Assembly: GCF_026230105.1 (NCBI RefSeq)
Contig: NW_026614261.1
Location: 124,001-188,000 of the forward strand
Source: Diorhabda sublineata
Taxonomy: Eukaryota; Arthropoda; Insecta; Coleoptera; Chrysomelidae
Length of the DNA: 64,000 nt
Reading direction: 5' to 3'
Shown: positions 1 through 10,701 of the stretch, piece after piece
How positions within the stretch are numbered: the first letter of the stretch is position 1
Layout of the letters: each line of letters starts with the position of its first letter
Notes under the pieces: generated by a model
The model's database searches: none
The model's input: the letters and a program-made list of their open reading frames with translations, nothing else
Told to the model about the DNA's origin: nothing
Translations under genes and position numbers: made by a program

Positions 1-147
1 ATCTGACAAAGTTACATGCAAACTCACTCAAATATATGAGAAATGTTGAAATCCGATTTCAAATTAGGAATTTAAACTTTGAAAATTTTCAATTAACACA
101 AAGTGACAGTTGACCTCAATGGGCTTCAATGGATGTTATTCGATGAT
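1..147 (+). repeat. First complete monomer, used as the coordinate reference
   Basis: Landmarks by monomer position: ATCTGACAAAG 1-11; ATGCAAACTCACTC 17-30; ATATATGAGAAATG 32-45; first dyad 46-62; AAATTAGGAA 61-70; second dyad 79-92; CAATTAACACAAAGTGACAG 90-109; TTGACCTCAATGGGCTTCAA 110-129; GGATGTTATTCGATGAT 131-147. Variable positions that define subfamilies are 12-14 (TTACATG or TTAGATG), 31-41 (AATATATGAGA or AGATATGCGA), 48-60 (GGAATTC, GATTTC or GACTTC), 70-74, 86-90, 98-109, 113-133 and 144-147. This copy has a private T-to-C change at 53 that destroys its first TTCGA. The start is arbitrary, because the array is circularly permutable and the window begins exactly at this phase by chance. 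Confidence 0.95.
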
Positions 148-225
148 ATCTGACAAAGTTAGATGCAAACTCACTCAAAGATATGCGAAATGTTGAAATT
201 CGACTTCAAATTAGGAAGATAGACT

Positions 226-239
226 TTGAAAATTTTCAA
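226..239. other. Dyad symmetry 2: 14-bp perfect palindrome with an A4T4 core
   Basis: TTGAAAATTTTCAA is its own reverse complement. It lies at monomer positions 79-92, so its centre is about 31.5 bp (three helical turns) from the centre of dyad 1 at position 54. The AAAATTTT core is an intrinsically bent A-tract type. Most units left of 32.8 kb keep it intact. In the right half many units carry AAAATTCTC, AAAATGTTC, AAAAGTTTC, AAAATTTAC or AAAATTTTAAA at the same place, each of which breaks the symmetry. The exemplar is in the monomer starting at 148. Confidence 0.9.
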
Positions 240-339
240 TTAACACAAAGTGACAGTTGACATCAATGGGCTTCATTGGATCTTATTCGATGATATCTGA
301 CAAAGTTACATGCCAACTCACTCAAATATATGAGAAATG

Positions 340-356
340 TTGAAATTCGATTTCAA
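340..356. other. Dyad symmetry 1: 17-bp inverted repeat around a TTCGA core
   Basis: TTGAAATTCGATTTCAA has 7-bp arms (TTGAAAT / ATTTCAA) around TCG. It is present in every unit with TCGATTTC, which are common in 1-25 kb. In TCGACTTC units, which dominate from 25 kb rightwards, the perfect arms shrink to TTGAA / TTCAA with a 7-bp spacer. This is the exemplar in the monomer starting at 295. Its role is unknown; short dyads are a recurrent property of centromeric satellites that lack a CENP-B box. Confidence 0.85.
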
Positions 357-1095
357 ATTAGGAATTTAAACTTTGAAAATTTTCAATTAACTCAAAGTGA
401 CACTTGACCTCATTGGGCTTCAATGGATCTTATTCGATCATATCTGACAAAGTTACATGCAAACTCACTCAAATATATGAGAAATGTTGGAATTCGACTT
501 CAAATTAGGAAGTTAGACTTTGAAAATTTTCAATTAACACAAGGTGACAGTTAACCTCAATGGGCTTCAGTGGATGTTATTCGATGATATCTGACAAAGT
601 TACATGCAAACTCACTCAAATATATGAGAAATGTTGAAATTCGATTTCAAATTAGGAAGTTAAACTTTGAAAATTTTCAATTAACTCAAAGTGACACTTG
701 ACCTCATTGGGCTTCAATGGATCTTATTCGATCATATCTGACAAAGTTACATGCAAACTCACTCAAATATATGAGAAATGTTGAAATTCGATTTCAAATT
801 AGGAAGTTAAACTTTGAAAATTTTCAATTAACACAAGGTGACAGTTAACCTCAATGGGCTTCAGTGGATGTTATTCGATGATATCTGACAAAGTTACATG
901 CAAACTCACTCAAATATATGAGAAATGTTGAAATTCGATTTCAAATTAGGAAGATAAACTTTGAAAATTTTCAATTAACTCAAAGTGACACTTGACCTCA
1001 TTGGGCTTCAATGGATCTTATTCGATCATATCTGACAAAGTTACATGCAAACTCACTCAAATATATGCGAAATGTTGAAATTCGACTTCAAATTA

Positions 1096-1106
1096 GGGAG
1101 GAGATA
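1096..1106 (+). repeat. 3-bp insertion marker GGGAGGAGATA (150-bp monomer)
   Basis: The usual AATTAGGAAGATAGAC reads AATTAGGGAGGAGATAGAC, a GGA-type 3-bp gain that gives a 150-bp unit. The same variant recurs at 2569 and 5071, at spacings of 1,473 and 2,502 bp (10 and 17 monomers, each plus one 3-bp gain). A single origin followed by segmental copying explains it better than three independent events. Confidence 0.9.
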
Positions 1107-3975
1107 GACTTTGAAAATTTTCAATTAACACAAAGTGACAGTTGACCTCAATGGGCTTCAATGGATCTTATTCGATGATATCTGACAAAGTTACATGCAA
1201 ACTCACTCAAATATATGAGAAATGTTGAAATTCGATTTCAAATTAGGAAGTTAAACTTTGAAAATTTTCAATTAACTCAAAGGTACACTTGACCTCATTG
1301 GGCTTCAATGGATCTTATTCGATCATATCTGACAAAGTTACATGCAAACTCACTCAAATATATGAGAAATGTTGGAATTCGACTTCAAATTAGGAAGTTA
1401 GACTTTGAAAATTTTCAATTAACTCAAAGTGACAGTTGACCTCAATGGGCTTCAATGGATCTTATTCGATGATATCTGACAAAGTTAGATACAAACTCAC
1501 TCAAAGTTATGCGAAATGTTGAAATTCGACTTCAAATTAGGAAGATAGACTTTGAAAATTTTCAATTAACACAAAGTGACAGTTGACATCAATGGGCTTC
1601 ATTGGATGTTATTCGATGATATCTGACAAAGTTACATGCAAACTCACTCAAATATATGAGAAATGTTGAAATTCGATTTCAAATTAGGAAGTTAGACTTT
1701 GAAAATTTTCAATTAACACAAGGTGACAGTTAACCTCAATGGGCTTCAGTGGATGTTATTCGATGATATCTGACAAAGTTACATGCAAACTCACTCAAAT
1801 ATATGAGAAATGTTGAAATTCGATTTCAAATTAGGAAGTTAGACTTTGAAAATTTTCAATTAACTCAAAGTGACAGTTGACCTCAATGGGCTTCAATGGA
1901 TCTTATTCGATGATATCTGACAAAGTTACATGCCAACTCACTCAAATATATGAGAAATGTTGAAATTCGATTTCAAATTAGGAATTTAAACTTTGAAAAT
2001 TTTCAATTAACACAAAGTGACAGTTGACCTCAATGGGCTTCAATGGATCTTATTCGATGATATCTGACAAAGTTACATGCAAACTCACTCAAATATATGA
2101 GAAATGTTGGAATTCGACTTCAAATTAGGAAGTTAGACTTTGAAAATTTTCAATTAACTCAAAGTGACAGTTGACCTCAATGGGCTTCAATGGATCTTAT
2201 TCGATGATATCTGACAAAGTTAGATACAAACTCACTCAAAGTTATGCGAAATGTTGAAATTCGACTTCAAATTAGGAAGATAGACTTTGAAAATTTTCAA
2301 TTAACACAAAGTGACAGTTGACATCAATGGGCTTCATTGGATGTTATTCGATGATATCTGACAAAGTTACATGCAAACTCACTCAAATATATGAGAAATG
2401 TTGAAATTCGATTTCAAATTAGGAAGTTAGACTTTGAAAATTTTCAATTAACTCAAAGTGACACTTGACCTCATTGGGCTTCAGTGGATCTTATTCGATC
2501 ATATCTGACAAAGTTACATGCAAACTCACTCAAATATATGCGAAATGTTGAAATTCGACTTCAAATTAGGGAGGAGATAGACTTTGAAAATTTTCAATTA
2601 ACACAAAGTGACAGTTGACCTCAATGGGCTTCAATGGATCTTATTCGATGATATCTGACAAAGTTACATGCAAACTCACTCAAATATATGAGAAATGTTG
2701 AAATTCGATTTCAAATTAGGAAGTTAAACTTTGAAAATTTTCAATTAACTCAAAGGTACACTTGACCTCATTGGGCTTCAATGGATCTTATTCGATCATA
2801 TCTGACAAAGTTACATGCAAACTCACTCAAATATATGAGAAATGTTGGAATTCGACTTCAAATTAGGAAGTTAGACTTTGAAAATTTTCAATTAACTCAA
2901 AGTGACAGTTGACCTCAATGGGCTTCAATGGATCTTATTCGATGATATCTGACAAAGTTAGATACAAACTCACTCAAAGTTATGCGAAATGTTGAAATTC
3001 GACTTCAAATTAGGAAGATAGACTTTGAAAATTTTCAATTAACACAAAGTGACAGTTGACATCAATGGGCTTCATTGGATGTTATTCGATGATATCTGAC
3101 AAAGTTACATGCAAACTCACTCAAATATATGAGAAATGTTGAAATTCGATTTCAAATTAGGAAGTTAGACTTTGAAAATTTTCAATTAACTCAAAGTGAC
3201 ACTTGACCTCATTGGGCTTCAGTGGATCTTATTCGATCATATCTGACAAAGTTACATGCAAACTCACTCAAATATATGAGAAATGTTGGAATTCGACTTC
3301 AAATTAGGAAGTTAGACTTTGAAAATTTTCAATTAACACAAGGTGACATTTAACCTCAATGGGCTTCAGTGGATAATATTCGATGATATCTGACAAAGTT
3401 ACATGCAAACTCACTCAAATATATGAGAAATGTTGAAATTCGATTTCAAATTAGGAAGTTAAACTTTGAAAATTTTCAATTAACTCAAAGTGACACTTGA
3501 CCTCATTGGGCTTCAATGGATATTATTCGATCATATCTGACAAAGTTACATGCAAACTCACTCAAATATATGCGAAATGTTGAAATTCGACTTCAAATTA
3601 GGGAGATAGACTTTGAAAATTTTCAATTAACACAAAGTGACAGTTGACCTCAATGGGCTTCAATGGATCTTATTCGATGATATCTGACAAAGTTACATGC
3701 AAACTCACTCAAATATATGAGAAATGTTGAAATTCGATTTCAAATTAGGAAGTTAAACTTTGAAAATTTTCAATTAACACAAGGTGACAGTTAACCTCAA
3801 TGGGCTTCAGTGGATGTTATTCGATGATATCTGACAAAGTTACATGCAAACTCACTCAAATATATGAGAAATGTTGAAATTCGATTTCAAATTAGGAAGT
3901 TAGACTTTGAAAATTTTCAATTAACTCAAAGTGACAGTTGACCTCAATGGGCTTCAATGGATCTTATTCGATGAT

Positions 3976-5692
3976 ATCTGACAAAGTTACATGCCAACTC
4001 ACTCAAATATATGAGAAATGTTGAAATTCGATTTCAAATTAGGAATTTAAACTTTGAAAATTTTCAATTAACACAAAGTGACAGTTGACCTCAATGGGCT
4101 TCAATGGATGTTATTCGATGATATCTGACAAAGTTAGATGCAAACTCACTCAAAGATATGCGAAATGTTGAAATTCGACTTAAAATTAGGAAGATAGACT
4201 TTGAAAATTTTCAATTAACACAAAGTGACAGTTGACATCAATGGGCTTCATTGGATCTTATTCGATGATATCTGACAAAGTTACATGCCAACTCACTCAA
4301 ATATATGAGAAATGTTGAAATTCGATTTCAAATTAGGAATTTAAACTTTGAAAATTTTCAATTAACTCAAAGTGACACTTGACCTCATTGGGCTTCAATG
4401 GATCTTATTCGATCATATCTGACAAAGTTACATGCAAACTCACTCAAATATATGAGAAATGTTGGAATTCGACTTCAAATTAGGAAGTTAGACTTTGAAA
4501 ATTTTCAATTAACACAAGGTGACAGTTAACCTCAATGGGCTTCAGTGGATGTTATTCGATGATATCTGACAAAGTTACATGCAAACTCACTCAAATATAT
4601 GAGAAATGTTGAAATTCGATTTCAAATTAGGAAGTTAAACTTTGAAAATTTTCAATTAACTCAAAGTGACACTTGACCTCATTGGGCTTCAATGGATCTT
4701 ATTCGATCATATCTGACAAAGTTACATGCAAACTCACTCAAATATATGAGAAATGTTGAAATTCGATTTCAAATTAGGAAGTTAAACTTTGAAAATTTTC
4801 AATTAACACAAGGTGACAGTTAACCTCAATGGGCTTCAGTGGATGTTATTCGATGATATCTGACAAAGTTACATGCAAACTCACTCAAATATATGAGAAA
4901 TGTTGAAATTCGATTTCAAATTAGGAAGATAAACTTTGAAAATTTTCAATTAACTCAAAGTGACACTTGACCTCATTGGGCTTCAATGGATCTTATTCGA
5001 TCATATCTGACAAAGTTACATGCAAACTCACTCAAATATATGCGAAATGTTGAAATTCGACTTCAAATTAGGGAGGAGATAGACTTTGAAAATTTTCAAT
5101 TAACACAAAGTGACAGTTGACCTCAATGGGCTTCAATGGATCTTATTCGATGATATCTGACAAAGTTACATGCAAACTCACTCAAATATATGAGAAATGT
5201 TGAAATTCGATTTCAAATTAGGAAGTTAAACTTTGAAAATTTTCAATTAACTCAAAGGTACACTTGACCTCATTGGGCTTCAATGGATCTTATTCGATCA
5301 TATCTGACAAAGTTACATGCAAACTCACTCAAATATATGAGAAATGTTGGAATTCGACTTCAAATTAGGAAGTTAGACTTTGAAAATTTTCAATTAACTC
5401 AAAGTGACAGTTGACCTCAATGGGCTTCAATGGATCTTATTCGATGATATCTGACAAAGTTAGATACAAACTCACTCAAAGTTATGCAAAATGTTGAAAT
5501 TCGACTTCAAATTAGGAAGATAGACTTTGAAAATTTTCAATTAACACAAAGTGACAGTTGACATCAATGGGCTTCATTGGATGTTATTCGATGATATCTG
5601 ACAAAGTTACATGCAAACTCACTCAAATATATGAGAAATGTTGAAATTCGATTTCAAATTAGGAAGTTAGACTTTGAAAATTTTCAATTAAC
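3976..5692 (+). repeat. Segmental duplication A, copy 2 (partner 1-1717)
   Basis: It has the same ordered series of variant monomers as 1-1717. Private changes here include CGACTTAAAATT near 4180 and GTTATGCAAAATG near 5488. The right part, from about 5015 onward, also matches about 2513-3530 at an offset of 2,502 bp (17 x 147 + 3), including ACATTTAACC near 3346/5848. So this segment joins stretches related to two different upstream regions. Confidence 0.85.
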
Positions 5693-7729
5693 TCAAAGTG
5701 ACACTTGACCTCATTGGGCTTCAGTGGATCTTATTCGATCATATCTGACAAAGTTACATGCAAACTCACTCAAATATATGAGAAATGTTGGAATTCGACT
5801 TCAAATTAGGAAGTTAGACTTTGAAAATTTTCAATTAACACAAGGTGACATTTAACCTCAATGGGCTTCAGTGGATGTTATTCGATGATATCTGACAAAG
5901 TTACATGCAAACTCACTCAAATATATGAGAAATGTCGAAATTCGATTTCAAATTAGGAAGTTAAACTTTGAAAATTTTCAGTTAACTCAAAGTGACCCTT
6001 GACCTCATTGGGCTTCAATGGATCTTATTCGATCATATCTGACAAAGTTACATGCAAACTCACTCAAATATATGAGAAATGTTAAATTCGATTTCAAATT
6101 AGGAAGTTAAACTTTGAAAATTTTCAATTAACTCAAAGTGACACTTGACCTCATTGGGCTCCTATGGATCTTATTCGATCATATCTGACAAAGTTACATG
6201 CAAACTCACTCAAATATATGAGAAATGTTGAAATTCGATTTCAAATTAGGAAGTTAGACTTTGAAAATTTTCAATTAACACAAAGTGACAGTTGACCTCA
6301 ATGGGCTTAAATGGATGTTATTCGATGATATCTGACAAAGTTAGATGCAAACCCACTCAAAGATATGCGAAATGTTGAAATTCGACTTCAAATTAGGAAG
6401 ATAGACTTTGAAAATTTTCAATTAACACAAAGTGACAGTTGACATCAATGGGCTTCATTGGATGTTATTCGATGATATCTGACAAAGTTACATGCAAACT
6501 CACTCAAATATATGAGAAATGTTGAAATTCGACTTCAAATTAGGAAGTTATACTTTGAAAATTTTCAATTAACACAAGGTGACAGTTAACCTCAATGGGC
6601 TTCAGTGGATGTTATTCGATGATATCTGAGAAAGTTACATGCAAACTCACTCAAATATATGAGAAATGTTGAAATTCGATTTCAAATTAGGAAGTTAAAC
6701 TTTGAAAATGTTCAATTAACTCAAAGTGACACTTGACCTCATTGGGCTTCAATGGATCTTATTCGATCATATCTGACAAAGTTACATGCAAACTCACTCA
6801 AATATATGAGAAATGTTGAAATTCGATTTCAAATTAGGAAGTTAGACTTTGAAAATTTTCAATTAACTCAAAGTGACAGTTGACCTCATTGGGCTTCAAT
6901 GGATCTTATTCGATGATATCTGACAAAGTTACATGCAAACTCACTCAAATATATGAGAAATGTTCAAATTCGACTTCAAATTAGGAAGTTAGACTTTGAA
7001 AATTTTCAATTAACACAAGGTGACAGTTAACCTCAATGGGCTTCAGTGGATGTTATTCGATGATATCTGAGAAAGTTACATGCAAACTCACTCAAATATA
7101 TGAGAAATGTTGAAATTCGATTTCAAATTAGGAAGTTAGACTTTGAAAATTTTCAATTAACACAAAGTGACAGTTGACCTCAATGGGCTTCAATGGATGT
7201 TATTCGATGATATCTGACAAAGTTAGATGCAAACTCCTCACTCAAATATATGAGAAATGTTGAAATTCGACTTCAAATTAGGGAGATAGACTTTGAAAAT
7301 TTTCAATTAACACAAAGTGACAGTTGACCTCAATGGGCTTCAATGGATCTTATTCGATGATATCTGACAAAGTTACATGCAAACTCACTCAAATATATGA
7401 GAAATGTTGAAATTCGATTTCAAATTAGGAAGTTAGACTTTGAAAATTTTCAATTAACTCAAAGTGACAGTTGACCTCAATGGGCTTCAATGGATCTTAT
7501 TCGATGATATCTGACAAAGTTACATGCAAACTCACTCAAATATATGAGAAATGTTGAAATTCGATTTCAAATTAGGAATTTAAACTTTGAAAATTTTCAA
7601 TTAACTCAAAGTGACACTTGACCTCATTGGGCTTCAATGGATCTTATTCGATCATATCTGACAAAGTTACATGCAAACTCACTCAAATATATGAGAAATG
7701 TTGGAATTCGACTTCAAATTAGGAAGTTA

Positions 7730-9519
7730 GACTTTGAAAATTTTCAATTAACACAAGGTGACAGTTAACCTCAATGGGCTTCAGTGGATGTTATTCGATG
7801 ATATCTGACAAAGTTACATGCAAACTCACTCAAATATATGAGAAATGTTGAAATTCGATTTCAAATTAGGAAGTTAAACTTTGAAAATTTTCAATTAACT
7901 CAGAGTGACACTTGACCTCATTGGGCTTCAATGGATCTTATTCGATCATATCTGACAAAGTTACATGCAAACTCACTCAAATATATGAGAAATGTTGAAA
8001 TTCGATTCCAAATTAGGAAGTTAAACTTTGAAAATTTTCAATTAACTCAAAGTGACACTTGACCTCATTGGGCTTCAATGGATCTTATTCGATCATATCT
8101 GACAAAGTTACATGCAAACTCACTCAAATATATGAGAAATGTTGGAATTCGACTTCAAATTAGGAAGTTAGACTTTGAAAATTTTCAATTTACACAAAGT
8201 GACAGTTGACCTCAATGGGCTTAAATGGATGCTATTCGATGATATCTGACAAAGTTAGATGCAAACTCACTCAAAGATATGCGAAATGTTGAAATTCGAC
8301 TTCAAATTAGGAAGATAGACTTTGAAAATTTTCAATTAACACAAAAAGACAGTTGACTTCAATGGGCTTCATTGGATGTTATTCGATGATATCTGACAAA
8401 TTTACATGCAAACTCACTCAAATATATGAGAAATGTTGAAATTCGATTTCAAATTAGGAAGTTAGACTTTGAAAATTTTCAATTAACTCAAAGGGACAGT
8501 TGACCTCAATGGGCTTCAATGGATCTTATTCGATGATATCTGACAAAGTTACATGCAAACTCACTCAAATATATGAGAAATGTTGAAATTCGACTTCAAA
8601 TTAGGAAGATAGACTTTGAAAATTTTCAATTAACACAAGGTGACAGTTAACCTCAATGGGCTTCAGTGGATGTTATTCGATGATATCTGACAAAGTTACA
8701 TGCAAACTCACTCAAATATATGAGAAATGTTGAAATTCGATTTCAAATTAGGAAGTTAAACTTTGAAAATTTTCAATTAACTCAGAGTGACACTTGACCT
8801 CATTGGGCTTCAATGGATCTTATTCGATCATATCTGACAAAGTTACATGCAAACTCACTCAAATATATGAGAAATGTTGAAATTCGATTCCAAATTAGGA
8901 AGTTAAACTTTGAAAATTTTCAATTAACTCAAAGTGACACTTGACCTCATTGGGCTTCAATGGATCTTATTCGATCATATCTGACAAAGTTACATGCAAA
9001 CTCACTCAAATATATGAGAAATGTTGGAATTCGACTTCAAATTAGGAAGTTAGACTTTGAAAATTTTCAATTTACACAAAGTGACAGTTGACCTCAATGG
9101 GCTTAAATGGATGCTATTCGATGATATCTGACAAAGTTAGATGCAAACTCACTCAAAGATATGCGAAATGTTGAAATTCGACTTCAAATTAGGAAGATAG
9201 ACTTTGAAAATTTTCAATTAACACAAAAAGACAGTTGACTTCAATGGGCTTCATTGGATGTTATTCGATGATATCTGACAAATTTACATGCAAACTCACT
9301 CAAATATATGAGAAATGTTGAAATTCGATTTCAAATTAGGAAGTTAGACTTTGAAAATTTTCAATTAACTCAAAGGGACAGTTGACCTCAATGGGCTTCA
9401 ATGGATCTTATTCGATGATATCTGACAAAGTTACATGCAAACTCACTCAAATATATGAGAAATGTTGAAATTCGACTTCAAATTAGGAAGATAGACTTTG
9501 AAAATTTTCAATTAACACA
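7730..9519 (+). repeat. Tandem duplication of a 6-monomer (882-bp) block
   Basis: Two successive blocks, roughly 7738-8619 and 8620-9501, are nearly identical at an offset of exactly 882 bp. Shared rare markers are CTCAGAGTGAC (7901/8783), TTCGATTCCAAATT (near 8005/8887), CAATTTACACAAAG (near 8188/9070), GGATGCTATTCG, ACACAAAAAGACAGTTGACT (near 8339/9221), CAAATTTACATG, and AAAGGGACAG. With so few differences, this is one of the youngest exchanges in the left half, or a collapse or expansion artefact of assembly. Confidence 0.9.
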
Positions 9520-9815
9520 AAGTGACAGTTGACATCAATGGGCTTCATTGGATGTTATTCGATGATATCTGACAAAGTTACATGCAAACTCACTCAAATA
9601 TATGAGAAATGTTGAAATTCGATTTCAAATTAGGAAGTTAAACTTTGAAAATTTTCAATTAACTCAAAGTGACAGTTGACTTCAATGGGCTTCAATGGAT
9701 CTTATTCGATCATATCTGACAAAGTTACATGCAAACTCACTCAAATATATGAGAAATGTTGAAATTCGACTTCAAATTAGGAAGTTAGACTTTGAAAATT
9801 TTCAATTAACACAAA

Positions 9816-9885
9816 GTGACAGTTGACCTCAATGGATGTTATTCGATGATATCTGACAAAGTTAGATGCAAACTCCTCACTCAAA
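9816..9885 (+). repeat. Monomer with 10-bp deletion followed by 3-bp insertion
   Basis: GACCTCAATGGGCTTCAATGG is shortened to GACCTCAATGG. The loss is exactly one unit of the internal TCAATGG direct repeat, whose copies lie 10 bp apart, so slippage or microhomology is the likely cause. About 40 bp later ACTCACTC becomes ACTCCTCACTC. The pair recurs around 10691-10760. The +3 change alone occurs at about 7236. Confidence 0.88.
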
Positions 9886-10476
9886 TATATGAGAAATGTT
9901 GGAATTCGACTTCAAATTAGGAAGTTAAACTTTGAAAATTTTCAATTAACTCAAAGTGACACTTGACCTCATTGGGCTTCAATGGAACTTATTCGATCAT
10001 ATCTGACAAAGTTACATGCAAACTCACTCAAATATATGAGAAATGTTGAAATTCGATTTCAAATTAGGAAGTTAAACTTTGAAAATTTTCAATTAACACA
10101 AAAAGACAGTTGACATCAATGGGCTTCATTGGATGTTATTCGATGATATCTGACAAAGTTACATGCAAACTCACTCAAATATATGAGAAATGTTGAAATT
10201 CGATTTCAAATTAGGAAGTTAGACTTTGAAAATTTTCAATTAACTCAAAGGGACAGTTGACCTCAATGGGCTTCAATGGATCTTATTCGATGATATCTGA
10301 CAAAGTTACATGCAAACTCACTCAAATATATGAGAAATGTTGAAATTCGACTTCAAATTAGGAAGATAGACTTTGAAAATTTTCAATTAACACAAAGTGA
10401 CAGTTGACATCAATGGGCTTCATTGGATGTTATTAGATGATATCTGACAAAGTTACATGCAAACTCACTCAAATAT

Positions 10477-10701
10477 ATGAGAAATGTTGAAATTCGATTT
10501 CAAATTAGGAAGTTAAACTTTGAAAATTTTCAATTAACTCAAAGTGACAGTAGACCTCAATGGGCTTCAATGGATCTTATTCGATCATATCTGACAAAGT
10601 TACATGCAAACTCACTCAAATATATGAGAAATGTTGAAATTCGACTTCAAATTAGGAAGTTAGACTTTGAAAATTTTCAATTAACACAAAGTGACAGTTG
10701 A
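10477..10701 (+). other. Chance 74-codon ORF inside the satellite (not a gene)
   Basis: This is the longest open frame I would mention, and it is pure satellite. It starts at the ATGAGAAATG of one unit and ends in the next. Because 147 is 49 codons, the same frame re-enters each monomer. A consensus unit has a TGA at codon 26 of this frame and, in GATGAT units, another at codon 37. Here a T-to-A change at 10552 turns TGA into AGA (Arg26), and the GATCAT variant turns the second stop into TCA (Ser37). The product therefore repeats itself, with MRNVEIR at residue 1 and again at residue 50, and stops at the next unit's unmutated TGA. There is no recognisable domain, signal peptide, promoter or start context, and no neighbouring gene. 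Confidence 0.93.

Larger units (their letters stand above)
1..1717 (+). repeat. Segmental duplication A, copy 1 (partner 3976-5692)
   Basis: About 11.7 monomers match 3976-5692 at a constant offset of 3,975 bp (27 x 147 + 6; the +6 is two intervening 3-bp insertions). Shared rare markers are ATGCCAACTC near 310/4285, the GGGAGGAGAT insertion at 1096/5071, AAAGGTACAC near 1278/5253, and TTAGATACAAAC with AAAGTTATGC near 1485/5460. I noticed only about three substitutions. The match stops at ACACAAGG versus ACTCAAAG. Copy 1 may extend left of the window. Confidence 0.88.

Noticed and set aside
51..67. CENP-B box
   Set aside because: Both TTCG sites were compared with the nTTCGnnnnAnnCGGGn core. 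The sequence after TTCG lacks the required A and CGGG in either orientation I checked, so only the TTCG part matches.
79..92. Rho-independent terminator or operator
   Set aside because: The palindrome is A+T-rich with no G+C stem or U-tract and is repeated in hundreds of units without genes. A structural or satellite role fits better.
1..147. Ancient half-monomer duplication (GACAAAGTTACA versus CACAAAGTGACA; two TTGAA...TTCAA dyads)
   Set aside because: The similar pieces are not collinear (offsets of 93 and 33 bp), so a simple internal duplication origin is not supported by eye.
10477..10701. 74-aa open reading frame as a protein-coding gene
   Set aside because: It is two satellite monomers read through one mutated stop codon. 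The product repeats itself, has no domain or regulatory context, and most other units keep the stop.
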